DNA from: Quadrisphaera sp. DSM 44207
GTDB lineage: Bacteria > Actinomycetota > Actinomycetes > Actinomycetales > Quadrisphaeraceae
Length of the DNA stretch: 64,000 nucleotides
Direction: 5' to 3'
Assembly: GCF_900101335.1 (NCBI RefSeq)
Contig: NZ_FNKA01000001.1
Coordinates: 310,001 to 374,000, forward strand
In this document: positions 27,156-35,697 of the stretch, piece after piece
Position numbering within the stretch: the first letter of the stretch is position 1
Layout of the letters: each line of letters begins with the position of its first letter
The notes under the pieces: generated by a model
The model's database searches: none
Told to the model about the DNA's origin: nothing
What the model saw: only the letters and a program-made list of their open reading frames with translations
Made by a program: the position numbers and the translations under genes

Positions 27156-27425
27156 ATGGCGAAGCCCGGCAAGCGGTCCTGGTTGGCCCGGCTGGAGGAC
27201 GAGCTGAAGGCGTTCTACGGCCCGTCGCAGCTCGGCGGGGCCGAGGGCCCGCGACGACGCTCGACGGACCGCCTGGAGGGCGCCGGGGGCGACTACGAGA
27301 TGCACCGCGGTCCGGACGGGCGCGCCTACCTGGTGGCGCGCCCGAAGGCCCGGCCGGCTGCGGACCCGGGCGCCGACGATGCTGGAGCGGACGGGCAGCG
27401 CAGAGGCAGGCCGCGCCGGCGGTAG
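27156..27425 (+). CDS. Small basic hypothetical protein
   Basis: This 89-residue soluble protein starts MAKPGKRSWLARLEDELKAFYGPSQLGG, continues YEMHRGPDGRAYLVARPK, and ends in an Arg/Gly/Asp-rich disordered tail. It resembles no family I know. The start at 27156 was chosen because the earlier in-frame region is Arg/Pro-rich and looks non-coding, and GAGGG lies 7 nt upstream. It follows the MT0933-like gene by 172 nt on the same strand. Confidence in the frame is moderate. Confidence 0.55.
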   Translation: MAKPGKRSWLARLEDELKAFYGPSQLGGAEGPRRRSTDRLEGAGGDYEMHRGPDGRAYLVARPKARPAADPGADDAGADGQRRGRPRRR

Positions 27426-27457
27426 GGAGCCGCCGGCGGACGACCTCCCCGCTGCCC

Positions 27458-27740
27458 TCACCCCTCGACGGCGGCCTCGGGCAGCCCCGCGGGCTCGTCG
27501 CCGATCTCGAGGCGCAGCCCGTGCAGGGTGGCCACCCGCGGTCGTGCACGGCCTCGTCGAACAGGCGATCAGGGCCGGGGTTCCCGACGGTCACCGACCA
27601 AGGGCCCCGTCGTCGATGGCGAAGGGCACGTCGTCGACGGCGTCCTCGACCTGGCGCGGAACGCCGTCGTAGGTGACGACGGCGCTGAAGGCGTCCCCTT
27701 CCCCGACGCCCTGCACGGGCGTGACGGTGAGCTCACCACC
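27458..27740 (-). pseudogene. Remnant of a hypothetical gene with two frameshifts
   Basis: Three consecutive minus-strand frames read like one protein. GELTVTPVQGVGEGDAFSAVVTYDG, then VEDAVDDVPFAIDDGALG, stops at 27591. Continuing one frame over gives SVTVGNPGPDRLFDEAVHDRG, and another shift near 27531 gives VATLHGLRLEIGDEPAGLPEAAVEG, ending at 27458. Codon bias is normal, so it looks like a coding sequence with two indels, either real decay or sequencing error. No family is recognised. Its 5' side runs into the leader of the phosphatase gene. Confidence 0.45.
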
Positions 27741-27812
27741 GCCGCGGGACCACGCCGCGGGCCGGTTCGGAAGGCGTGCGGGTCCTCGCGCGCCGAGCGC
27801 GTGCGGCAGGGT

Positions 27813-29027
27813 GTGACCGTGATCGACGGCCCTGCCCCCGCGGCACGCCCAGACCCCCTGCGCTCCCTGCTGCAGGCCTCCCACCTGCTGTCCGCCGACC
27901 AGCTGCCCCGCGCGGTGGCCGAGCAGGCCGCGGGCTTCGGCGCCCGGGAGGTGGTGGTCTACCTCGTGGACTACGAGCAGTCGGTGCTGGTGCCGCTGCA
28001 GGGCGAGGGGGTGCCGCCCCGCCAGGAGCTGTCCATCGGCGGCACCATCGCCGGGCTGGTCTACCGGCGGGTCCAGGCCCGCACGAGCGCGGGCCGCCGG
28101 GGCGGGCAGCGGCTGTGGCTGCCGCTGCTGGACGGCGTCGAGCGCCTCGGCGTGCTCGAGGTCGTCCTCGACCAGGTCACCGCCGAGCTGGAGGAGGAGG
28201 CCCGCGCCTACGCCACCCTGGTCGCCGAGCTGGTCGTGGTCAACGACGCCTACAGCGACGCCTTCTCCCGGGTGCGGCGACGCCGGACGATGAGCCTGGC
28301 CGCGGAGATGCAGTGGGAGCTGCTGCCCCCGTTGAGCTTCGCCACCGACCGGGTCGTGATCACCGGGGCGCTGGAGCCGGCCTACGACATCGGCGGGGAC
28401 ACCTTCGACTACGCCGTCAGCGGGGACACCGCCGACCTGCTCGTGCTGGACGCCATCGGCCACGGCCTGCCCGCCGCGGTGCTGGCCAGCGTCGCGGTCA
28501 GCGCCTACCGCCACGCCCGGCGCCAGGTGCTGGATCTGCCCGACATCGCCGCGGCGATGGACCGGGTGATCGCCGAGCAGTTCGGTCCCGAGCGCTTCGC
28601 CACCGCCGTGATCGCCCGCCTGGACCTGGCCACGGGTCGGCTGCGGTGGATCAACGCCGGCCACCCCCCGCCGCTGCTGCTGCGCGCCGGTGCCCTGACG
28701 GCGCTGTCCGAGTGCTCGCCCGAGCTGCCCCTGGGCCTGCAGGAGGCCAAGGCGAGCTGCTGCGAGGCCCGGCTGGAGCCGGGCGACCGCGTGCTGCTGC
28801 ACACCGACGGGATCGTCGAGGCCCGCTCCCCCGACGGGCTGTTCTTCGGCGAGGAGCGGCTCGCCGCGTTCGTCCTGCGCGCCGCCGCCGCGGGGGACCG
28901 CGCGCCGGAGACCATCCGCCAGCTGATGCGCCGGATCCTGGCCCACCAGGGCGACCAGCTCCAGGACGACGCCAGCATCATCCTGCTGGAGTGGGCCACC
29001 GGGGAGGAGCGGAGGCTGCAGATCTGA
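27813..29027 (+). CDS. SpoIIE-type PP2C serine/threonine phosphatase with N-terminal GAF-like region
   Basis: This 404-residue protein has a GAF-like sensor part (residues about 15-150: LLQASHLLSADQLPRAVAEQA, VVVYLVDYEQSVLVPLQGEG). The RsbU/SpoIIE phosphatase domain begins near 165 with AAEMQWELLPP. The metal-binding residues are seen in AYDIGGDTFDY, LDAIGHGLPAAVLA, NAGHPPP, LHTDGIVEAR and LQDDASIILLEW. Such enzymes dephosphorylate STAS anti-anti-sigma factors in partner-switching pathways. No STAS or RsbW gene lies nearby, so the target is elsewhere. GTG 27819 is an alternative start. Confidence 0.88.
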   Translation: MTVIDGPAPAARPDPLRSLLQASHLLSADQLPRAVAEQAAGFGAREVVVYLVDYEQSVLVPLQGEGVPPRQELSIGGTIAGLVYRRVQARTSAGRRGGQRLWLPLLDGVERLGVLEVVLDQVTAELEEEARAYATLVAELVVVNDAYSDAFSRVRRRRTMSLAAEMQWELLPPLSFATDRVVITGALEPAYDIGGDTFDYAVSGDTADLLVLDAIGHGLPAAVLASVAVSAYRHARRQVLDLPDIAAAMDRVIAEQFGPERFATAVIARLDLATGRLRWINAGHPPPLLLRAGALTALSECSPELPLGLQEAKASCCEARLEPGDRVLLHTDGIVEARSPDGLFFGEERLAAFVLRAAAAGDRAPETIRQLMRRILAHQGDQLQDDASIILLEWATGEERRLQI

Positions 29028-29042
29028 CCCCCCCTCGGGGGT
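29027..29042 (+). terminator. Short GC hairpin after the phosphatase gene
   Basis: ACCCCC and GGGGGT form a 6-bp stem around CCTC, directly at the stop codon. There is no T tract, so it is a weak candidate. Confidence 0.35.
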
Positions 29043-29179
29043 GTCACACCTGCGACGCGTGCCGCACCCGGCGTTGACCTCCCCCCAGCCCCAGCGGTTC
29101 CCTTCGAGGCAGGGCCGCCCCCAGCAGAGCGGCACACCGGCTCGTGGAGAGGACTGGAACGGGAAAGGAGGTCACAGCC

Positions 29180-31447
29180 GTGGACGACCACGCCCCCGGA
29201 ACCGCTGAGTGCGAGCTGCTGCCGGTGGCTCGCGACTACGACACCACGTACTTCATCCAGTACACCCCTCTGGTGTACGACTGGGACCCGCGTCGCTACG
29301 CCATCCACCCGGGCAGGCGGATGAAGGGGTCGAAGCTGGGCCAGGAGGCCGTCGCCGGGCACGTGGCGGGCGCCAGGGAGAAGCTGCGCGGACGGCCCGC
29401 CGGTACGGCGGACGAGTTCCGCGACCTGCTCCGAGCCGGCCGCTCGGTGCTGGGCACGCCGTGGTTCGTGAACGGGTGCCCGATGGACAACCCCTACTGG
29501 GCCGTGGGGCTGGAGTTCTCGCAGACCTGGACGTCCCTCGGGTGCAGGCGCGGCCGCCTCATCGGCAGCGTGCCCCTGACGCTCCACCCCGGCGCCAAGG
29601 AGGTCTCGGTCCGGTCGTGGGTCCGCCGCACCGCGACCTCGACCGTGACCCAGTCGCTGGAGCGGGCGTCGACGAGCGAGCTCAGCGACGAGGAGAAGTG
29701 GTCGCTCTCGACGAAGAAGGCCATCACGCGCCAGAGCGGCGCGTCCTTCAACCCCAGCGCGACGATCAACCAGGTGTCCGTACCGGTCACCGGGTCCATC
29801 CCCGTCGGCGTGGGCGGGAACCTCGGCATATCGGGGGACATCAGCAGCGGCGCCAACCGCTCCTCGGAGTCGGCGCGGGAGTACGTGCACTCCACGACGT
29901 ACAAGACGACGGAAGCCCTCAAGATGGCGCGGAACAGCACCGTCACGGAGCAGGTGGAGGAGGGCACCGAGACCACGACCAGAGAGACCACGGCGAACCC
30001 CAACAGGGTCAACACGCTGAACTACCTGTACTACGAGGTCCTCGAGGAGCTCGAGATATCGACGCGGCTCAGCTCGGTGGACCTCTACCTGTTCGTCCCG
30101 CTGCCCGTCGAGGAGGTCACCAACAGGTGGCTGCTCGAGCACGAGTGCGTCCTGAAGCCGCTCGTCGAGTGCGAGTCGCTGCGTGCAGGCTTCGACGCGG
30201 TGAAGCAGGAGACCGTCCACGAGGCGGTGTCCAGGCGCCGGCGCGCGGCGCGACGGGACTCCGACGGTGCAGCGACGGTCGGCGAGCAGCCCACCGGTCC
30301 TGACCCGAAGCCCATCGAGAAGACCGTCGACCGCGTCCTGGAGACGTACGCGAAGCTGACCGGAGCGTCACCCGAGAGTGGAGGCGGACCCGGGAGCTGG
30401 CTCTACTGGGCGCTCGTGGACGCACTCGCCCACGACGTGCGCGACGCCCTGGGCGTCCTCGACGAGCAGTGGGGGGCAGCCAGCGCCGAGGACGAGGAGG
30501 ACCCGGCGGAGCTCGGCGCCCTGCTGGACCAGTTCTTCACCGCGCTGGGTCCACCGGACGACGCCTTCCTTCCCGTCGACTCCGTCGTGGCGGCCATCAC
30601 CGCAGGCGCCTTCATCACCTCCCCCGTGGTCGCGACGATCCTCCTCTCGCTCGAGCTGGCGGGCATCGACGCCGCTCCGGACGACGAGGGCCTGCGCAGG
30701 CGCATCCTCGCGCTGCAGAACAAGTACGAGGCGTTCCTCGCCCCCGTGGTGGAAGCGCTGCCTCCTGCAGCTCCCCCGGCGCCCGGCGCCGGCGCGCAGG
30801 GGAGCGCCGGTGCCGCACCCACCTACGCCGAGCTCGCCCAGCAGCAGCTGCTCGCCGACGCCGCGCAGGCGGAGGCGGTGGAGGCCGAGGTCGAGGCGCG
30901 ACGGCTGCGCAACCACGTCCGTGACCACCTGATGTTCTACTACCAGGCGATCTGGTCCAGCTGGCCCCACGCCACCGTCGAGGAGCACCTGCGAGACGCC
31001 GGTGTCTCCGACCTCGTCGAGCACCGCTTCTCCGGGTTCCGCGGGTCGTACGCGGCCTGCCGCGTCCTGCCTGCTGTCGCCGAGGAGCGGGACCAGATCG
31101 ATGTGGGAGCGCTTCGCGCGGACCTCCTGACCCGTGCCAGCGCGGCCGATCCCCGGTACTCCCGGACCATCGCCGTACCGACGCCCGGCGTCGTGGTCGA
31201 GCCCCTCCTCGGTGCGTGCGAGGGCGGAGACGCCTTCGTCCAGGAGCACCGTGCGCTCGACCTGCGCGTGCGGGCCGCGGAGGCGGAGAGGGCCGAGCAG
31301 GAGGCGAGCACCACCCGCCTGGAGGCGGAGCGCCGGCAGGTCAGGCTCGACACCGGCGACACCTCGGACCCGGTGTCCAGACCCGCCACCCCCATCGGCG
31401 TCGAGCTCCTCGGGCGCCCGGCCTCCTCACCCGCCGACGACTCATGA
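29180..31447 (+). CDS. Large uncharacterised protein, first gene of an unknown two-gene operon
   Basis: This 755-residue protein belongs to no family I can name. The N-terminal part (1-120) is aromatic-rich: DYDTTYFIQYTPLVYDWD, FVNGCPMDNPYWAVGLEF. RLIGSVPLTLHPGAKEVSVRSW (about 125-147) leads to a Ser/Thr-rich beta region. A Gly/Ser stretch at 205-230 and ETTTRETTANPNRVNTLNYLYYEVLEELE near 265-293 follow. A hydrophobic segment lies near 475-500. The C-terminus (about 670-730) has PGVVVEPLLGACEGGDAF followed by a long Arg/Glu/Ala coiled-coil-like helix. It has two rare ATA codons. The start has AAAGGAGG 8 nt before the GTG. The stop overlaps the next gene (ATGA). Confidence 0.8.
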   Translation: MDDHAPGTAECELLPVARDYDTTYFIQYTPLVYDWDPRRYAIHPGRRMKGSKLGQEAVAGHVAGAREKLRGRPAGTADEFRDLLRAGRSVLGTPWFVNGCPMDNPYWAVGLEFSQTWTSLGCRRGRLIGSVPLTLHPGAKEVSVRSWVRRTATSTVTQSLERASTSELSDEEKWSLSTKKAITRQSGASFNPSATINQVSVPVTGSIPVGVGGNLGISGDISSGANRSSESAREYVHSTTYKTTEALKMARNSTVTEQVEEGTETTTRETTANPNRVNTLNYLYYEVLEELEISTRLSSVDLYLFVPLPVEEVTNRWLLEHECVLKPLVECESLRAGFDAVKQETVHEAVSRRRRAARRDSDGAATVGEQPTGPDPKPIEKTVDRVLETYAKLTGASPESGGGPGSWLYWALVDALAHDVRDALGVLDEQWGAASAEDEEDPAELGALLDQFFTALGPPDDAFLPVDSVVAAITAGAFITSPVVATILLSLELAGIDAAPDDEGLRRRILALQNKYEAFLAPVVEALPPAAPPAPGAGAQGSAGAAPTYAELAQQQLLADAAQAEAVEAEVEARRLRNHVRDHLMFYYQAIWSSWPHATVEEHLRDAGVSDLVEHRFSGFRGSYAACRVLPAVAEERDQIDVGALRADLLTRASAADPRYSRTIAVPTPGVVVEPLLGACEGGDAFVQEHRALDLRVRAAEAERAEQEASTTRLEAERRQVRLDTGDTSDPVSRPATPIGVELLGRPASSPADDS

Positions 31448-32913
31448 CCCGCCCACCCTCCATCGCAGCCGCCACCGCCCAGACGGTCGCCGCTGCGCGG
31501 CCCCCGCAGGACGCGAGGGCGGCTCACCCGCTGCTGCCCATCGCGCAGGCGGCCCGCCAGCGCGACCTCGACCTCGTCGAGATGGCGGTCGACGTCGGCC
31601 TGCCAGGAGGGTGGCCGCTGGCTGGTCTGGTCACCCAGGTCCGTGTGGCCGCTTTCGCCTACGTGGATCCGCCTGGCGGTTCCGTCGTGCTCTCGGTCCG
31701 GCAGCGGGAGGTCCGCCTGCGGTTCTCACCGCAGCTGAAGGTCGCCGCCGGGCTCGGTGGGCGCCTGCAGGCGACGTACGGCTTCCACGTCCTGTCGTAC
31801 GACTTCTCGACGCAGCAGGTCAGCTGCCCGGTCCAGCTCCTCGCCGCGGGGGACGACACGTCGCCCGGTGGACCAGCGGCTCGGGGAGCGCAGGAGATCG
31901 CGGACACCGTCGTGGAGAAGATGGCTGACAGGCTCAGGGCGGCCGTGCAGGCCACTCGGATGGGGCGCAGGGACTACTCGATCCTCACGGACCAGGATCC
32001 ACTGGCCACCGCTCGAGCAGTCCTGGAGCACTTCGTCCGAGATCCCGGTCGCTCCCGCACGAGCGCGCTGGTGACCCTGGCGAAGCTGCAGGAGCTGAGC
32101 GGTGCCGTGGACGTGCTGCGCCAGGCGGCCGCGGAGGTGGCAGCAGCAGCGCTGAGCAGCTGGGCGGCTCCCGAGGTGTCGTCCGGCCTCCTGCTCAGCC
32201 AGGTCCGCCTCCGCCGGGTGTCGCTGTCCTTCTCGCTGCTGCGCGCGGTGCGCAGACCGGAGGGAGCAGCCCGCGCCCTGCGCGTGGAGGCGGGAACGTC
32301 CTTGCAGGTGGCCGGGCGGTTCGACGTCGACCTGCTCACCCTGTCATCGCTGCTGGGACCGGTGGGCACGACGCCGGGGACGGCCGCGACCGTGAGCGCG
32401 GTGGCCCCGCGGCTGGGCTTCCAGGGCGTCGACCTCAGCGGAGCGGTGCAGGTCGTCTACGGGGGAGAGGCCGTCGCCACCCTGCGCGACGTCGGGATCA
32501 CTGCGGACGGAGCCGTCGAGGTCGTGAGGTGGGACCTCACCGCGAGGGGTGAGCAGCTGCTCTCGGCGGCGATGACGATCGGAGGGGTGGACCTCATCGC
32601 GATGGACCGCACCCTCGGGTCGCTCGTCGGCGCGTTCGTCTCCCTGCTCGCCTTCCTGGACGGGGTTCGAGCGTCCGGGGCGGCCGGGCGGGGTGCTGGC
32701 GCGGCGGACGCGCTGTCGAGGTTCCTGGCGGGAGGCCTGCAGCACCACGAGTCGCTCGTGGTCGAGCCGCTGGGCCTGCGAGTCCTCGAGTCGGAGGTCG
32801 AGAGCGCGCTCACCAGCGGACTGCGGCACCTGCTGCACGTCCACGTCGAACGGCCGCTCGGGATGACCCTGCGGCAGCTCTTCGGCCACGAGCCGGTCGT
32901 CAGGATCCCGTGA
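31444..32913 (+). CDS. Uncharacterised partner protein of the unknown operon
   Basis: This 489-residue soluble protein is of unknown family. Residues about 35-125 form a beta-rich region (VDVGLPGGWPLAGLVTQVRVAAFAYVDPPGG, SVRQREVRLRFSPQLKVAAG). A helical middle (about 140-230) contains VVEKMADRLRAAVQATRMG, and a second beta-rich part covers about 280-400. A helical tail ends LRHLLHVHVERPLGMTLRQLFGHEP. No signal peptide, catalytic motif or clear transmembrane segment is visible except FVSLLAFLDG. The ATG overlaps the upstream stop by 4 nt, so the two proteins are made together and may form a complex. Confidence 0.8.
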   Translation: MTRPPSIAAATAQTVAAARPPQDARAAHPLLPIAQAARQRDLDLVEMAVDVGLPGGWPLAGLVTQVRVAAFAYVDPPGGSVVLSVRQREVRLRFSPQLKVAAGLGGRLQATYGFHVLSYDFSTQQVSCPVQLLAAGDDTSPGGPAARGAQEIADTVVEKMADRLRAAVQATRMGRRDYSILTDQDPLATARAVLEHFVRDPGRSRTSALVTLAKLQELSGAVDVLRQAAAEVAAAALSSWAAPEVSSGLLLSQVRLRRVSLSFSLLRAVRRPEGAARALRVEAGTSLQVAGRFDVDLLTLSSLLGPVGTTPGTAATVSAVAPRLGFQGVDLSGAVQVVYGGEAVATLRDVGITADGAVEVVRWDLTARGEQLLSAAMTIGGVDLIAMDRTLGSLVGAFVSLLAFLDGVRASGAAGRGAGAADALSRFLAGGLQHHESLVVEPLGLRVLESEVESALTSGLRHLLHVHVERPLGMTLRQLFGHEPVVRIP

Positions 32914-33170
32914 CGGGACCGGCGTCCGGCCGGTCCTGCTGCGGGAGCCCTCGGAGCGTCCCGAGGCCGAGGTGCCGCCTCCTGCGCGCCGGGCCAGCAT
33001 GGGCGGCGTGCGAGCGCGGACACCGACCCGGACGAGCGCCGCCGCCGCTGCGCTCTCCGCGGCGCTTCGGCGGCGCGACCGCGCCTGAGGCCGACCCCCG
33101 ACCACCCCGCAGGGCGGCGCGACGCGTGCGGCGCGCCACCGTGCAGCCCGACCCCGAGACGAGGACGACC

Positions 33171-33563
33171 GTGAACCTGCCCGAGGACCTCCTGGCGCTG
33201 CTGCGCCGCCCCAGCACCTGCTACTTGAGCACGCTGATGCCGGACGGCTCACCCCACCTGACGCAGACCTGGGTCGACACCGACGGGCAGCACATCGTGA
33301 TCAACACCGTCGCGGGCTTCCAGAAGCTGCGCAACGTCGAGCGCGACCCGCGGGTGGCCGTGGCCGTGTTCGACCCCGCCGCCCCCGTGCGCTACTACTC
33401 CGTGCGCGGGCGCGTGGTGGCCACCACCACCGACGGCGGCGCCGAGCACATCGAGGCCCTCGCCCACAAGTACACCGGCGGGCCCTACCCCTGGTACGGC
33501 GGCCGGGACCAGGTGCGCACCGTGGTCACCATCGCCGCCGAGCGGGTCAGGTCCCTGCCCTGA
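33171..33563 (+). CDS. PPOX-class F420-dependent oxidoreductase
   Basis: This 130-residue split-barrel flavin/deazaflavin protein starts VNLPEDLLALLRRPSTCYLSTLMPDGSPHLTQTWVD, the usual N-terminus. INTVAGFQKLRNVERDPRVAVAVFDP is the core that binds the cofactor phosphate. YYSVRGRVVATTTDGGAEHIEALAHKYTGG follows. The family uses F420 or FMN to reduce small molecules. F420 use is typical of actinobacteria but is not proved by sequence. A second in-frame GTG at 33141 would add 10 residues, and the GAGG at 33161 favours 33171. The 257 nt upstream of 33171 have no gene. Confidence 0.85.
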   Translation: MNLPEDLLALLRRPSTCYLSTLMPDGSPHLTQTWVDTDGQHIVINTVAGFQKLRNVERDPRVAVAVFDPAAPVRYYSVRGRVVATTTDGGAEHIEALAHKYTGGPYPWYGGRDQVRTVVTIAAERVRSLP

Positions 33564-33659
33564 GGACCTGCTCCGTCCTGCTGGTCCGTCCCGCTGCAGC
33601 GGGCTGCGCCGCTCCGCGCTCGCGCGCGCGGCTGCTGGCACCCGCCGGGCGCGGCGGCC

Positions 33660-33665
33660 TAGGGT
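33660..33665 (+). promoter_or_regulatory. -10 element of the histidine kinase operon
   Basis: TAGGGT 19 nt before the ATG at 33685. A GAGGAGG lies between them, so this transcript has a short leader with a normal ribosome binding site. Confidence 0.5.
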
Positions 33666-33684
33666 CGCCGGCGAGGAGGTGGCG

Positions 33685-34989
33685 ATGTCGGTCCAGCAGA
33701 GCCGGGCGCCCGCGACCCGCCACGTCGGCGCGGCGGGGGCCACGCGCACCGTGGTGCGCGTGGCCGAGGGCACGTCGGCCGCGGTGCGCCAGCTCACCGG
33801 CGGCATGGGCACCGCGCTGGTGGCGCTCCTCGTCCTGCTCGGGGTGGTGCTCACCGCTGCGCTCTGCCTGGTCGGGGTCGGGCTGCTCGCGGTGCCGCGC
33901 GCGCTGGGCGCGGTGCGCGGGGTCGCCGACCTGGAGCGGGAGCGGCTCAGCCGGTGGGGTCCGGAGCTGCTCGACCCGGACCCGACCGGGAGGCCGCTGA
34001 CGCTGCGGGCGGCCGCCGCCGACAGCACCACCCGCCGGGAGCTGGCCTGGCTGAGCACCCACGCCACCGCGGGGCTGCTGCTCGGCGCGGCCGGGGTGGT
34101 GCTCCCGCTCTTCGCCGTGCGCGACCTCAGCTTCCCCCTGTGGTACTGGCTGGTGCCCCCGAACACGACGAGCACCACCTCCATCGGGCTGGGGGGCATG
34201 GCCGACAGCTGGGTCGACGCGCTCGTGTCCTTCCTGGTGGGCCTGGGTTGGGTGGCCGCCATGGTGGGGCTGGCACCGGGCCTGGCGCGCCTGCAGGAGC
34301 GGCCCGGACGGCGGCTGCTGGGGCCCGACGGCGAGACCGACCTGTCCCTGCGGGTGGCGCAGCTGACCGCCACGCGGGCCGCGGCCCTGAACGCCCACGC
34401 CGTCGAGCTGCGGCGCATCGAGCGGTCGCTGCACGACGGCACCCAGAACCGCCTCGTCGCCGCCACCGTGCTGCTCGGCGCCGCCCGCCGCGCGGTGGCC
34501 CGCGATCCCGCCGCCGCCGAGGAGCTCCTCGAGCGCGCGCAGAGCGCCGCCGAGCACGCGCTCGGCGAGCTGCGCGCGGTCGTGCGCAGCATCCTGCCTC
34601 CGGTGCTGGCCGACCGCGGCCTGGCCGGTGCCCTCGACGGCCTGGCCGCCACGTGCCCGGTGCCCTGCCGCCTGGAGGTCGACGCCGGGGTGGGCGAGGG
34701 GCGGTGCGCGGCCTCGGTGGAGGCGACCGCCTACTTCGTGGTGGCCGAGGCCCTGACCAACACCGCCAAGCACGCCCAGGCCCAGCGCGTCGACGTCACC
34801 GTCCGCCGCCGCGGTGAGCGCCTGCTGGTGCAGGTCGTCGACGACGGGCGCGGTGGCGCCGACCCGGCCGGCGGGTCCGGGCTGGCCGGCGTGCGCCGCC
34901 GGGCCGAGGCGCTCGACGGCGTCCTGACCGTGACCTCCCCGCCCGGGGGCCCCACCACCGTGGCCGTGGAGCTGCCGTGCGGATCGTGA
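33685..34989 (+). CDS. Sensor histidine kinase, NarL-type, with N-terminal membrane sensor
   Basis: This 434-residue kinase begins with a membrane sensor region (about residues 35-215, four hydrophobic segments: TALVALLVLLGVVLTAALCLVGVGLL, ATAGLLLGAAGVVLPLF, VDALVSFLVGLGWVAAMV). This resembles the sensor domain common in actinobacterial kinases of this type. The HisKA_3 helix is IERSLHDGTQNRLVAAT with His as phospho-acceptor near residue 250. HATPase_c follows, with EALTNTAKHAQAQRV, VVDDGRGG and GSGLAGVRRRAEALDG. It overlaps the response regulator gene by 13 nt, a classical coupled two-component system. The signal is unknown. Confidence 0.92.
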   Translation: MSVQQSRAPATRHVGAAGATRTVVRVAEGTSAAVRQLTGGMGTALVALLVLLGVVLTAALCLVGVGLLAVPRALGAVRGVADLERERLSRWGPELLDPDPTGRPLTLRAAAADSTTRRELAWLSTHATAGLLLGAAGVVLPLFAVRDLSFPLWYWLVPPNTTSTTSIGLGGMADSWVDALVSFLVGLGWVAAMVGLAPGLARLQERPGRRLLGPDGETDLSLRVAQLTATRAAALNAHAVELRRIERSLHDGTQNRLVAATVLLGAARRAVARDPAAAEELLERAQSAAEHALGELRAVVRSILPPVLADRGLAGALDGLAATCPVPCRLEVDAGVGEGRCAASVEATAYFVVAEALTNTAKHAQAQRVDVTVRRRGERLLVQVVDDGRGGADPAGGSGLAGVRRRAEALDGVLTVTSPPGGPTTVAVELPCGS

Positions 34990-35636
34990 TCGCCGAGGAC
35001 GACGCGCTGCTGCGCGAGGGCCTCGCCCTGCTGCTGCGCGCCGAGGGCCTGGACGTGGTGGCCACCGCCGGCGACCCCTCCGGCCTGCTGGACGCCGTCG
35101 ACGCCCACACCCCCGACGTCGCGATCGTCGACGTGCGGATGCCCCCGACCCACACCGACGAGGGCATCCGCGCCGCCGTGGGGGCCCGCCGCCGCCACCC
35201 GGGCCTGGCCGTGCTCGTGCTCTCCGCGTACGTCGAGCAGGCGTTCGCCACCGACCTGCTCGGCGCGGGCGCCGCCGGCCTGGGCTACCTGCTCAAGGAG
35301 CGGGTGGGGCGGGTGCAGGAGTTCCTCGACGCGCTGCACCGCGTGGTGGCGGGGGGCACCGCCGTCGACCCCGAGGTCGTCGCGCAGCTGTTCGCCCGCA
35401 CCCGCCCCGACGCCGGGCTGGACCGGCTGAGCCCCCGGGAGCGCGAGGTGCTGGCCCTGATGGCCGAGGGGTTGGGCAACGCCGCGATCGCCGAGCGGCT
35501 GTTCGTCACCGACGGCGCCGTGCACAAGCACATCCGCAGCATCTTCGCCAAGCTCGACCTGCCCCCCACCGACGACGTGGACCGGCGGGTGGCCGCCGTC
35601 CTGCGCCACCTCGAGGACGCCCGCCGCCCCCGGTGA
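34977..35636 (+). CDS. LuxR/NarL-family response regulator
   Basis: This 219-residue regulator has a receiver domain: VRIVIAEDDALLREGL with acidic residues Asp8/Asp9, VDVRMPPTHTDEG with the phospho-acceptor Asp near 55, and LKERV with the conserved Lys near 108. The C-terminal GerE HTH has LSPREREVLALMAEGLGNAAIAERLFVTDGAVHKHIRSIFAKLDLP. The DVRMPPTHTDEG loop is typical of partners of the preceding kinase type. It starts inside the kinase gene, so the two are translationally coupled. Confidence 0.95.
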   Translation: MRIVIAEDDALLREGLALLLRAEGLDVVATAGDPSGLLDAVDAHTPDVAIVDVRMPPTHTDEGIRAAVGARRRHPGLAVLVLSAYVEQAFATDLLGAGAAGLGYLLKERVGRVQEFLDALHRVVAGGTAVDPEVVAQLFARTRPDAGLDRLSPREREVLALMAEGLGNAAIAERLFVTDGAVHKHIRSIFAKLDLPPTDDVDRRVAAVLRHLEDARRPR

Positions 35637-35697
35637 GCGCCGCTGCGCCACCACGCCGCCGCGCCGGGCTCGGCAGGTGCCGGTCAGCAGGTGCCGG

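Noticed and set aside
30600-30700. Membrane segment as proof that the unknown protein is a transporter
   Set aside because: A single hydrophobic stretch in a 755-residue protein is not enough. It could also be a buried helix.
29180-32913. Phage structural genes or a contractile injection system
   Set aside because: No sheath, baseplate, capsid or portal motifs are seen and there are only two genes. The idea cannot be supported from sequence.
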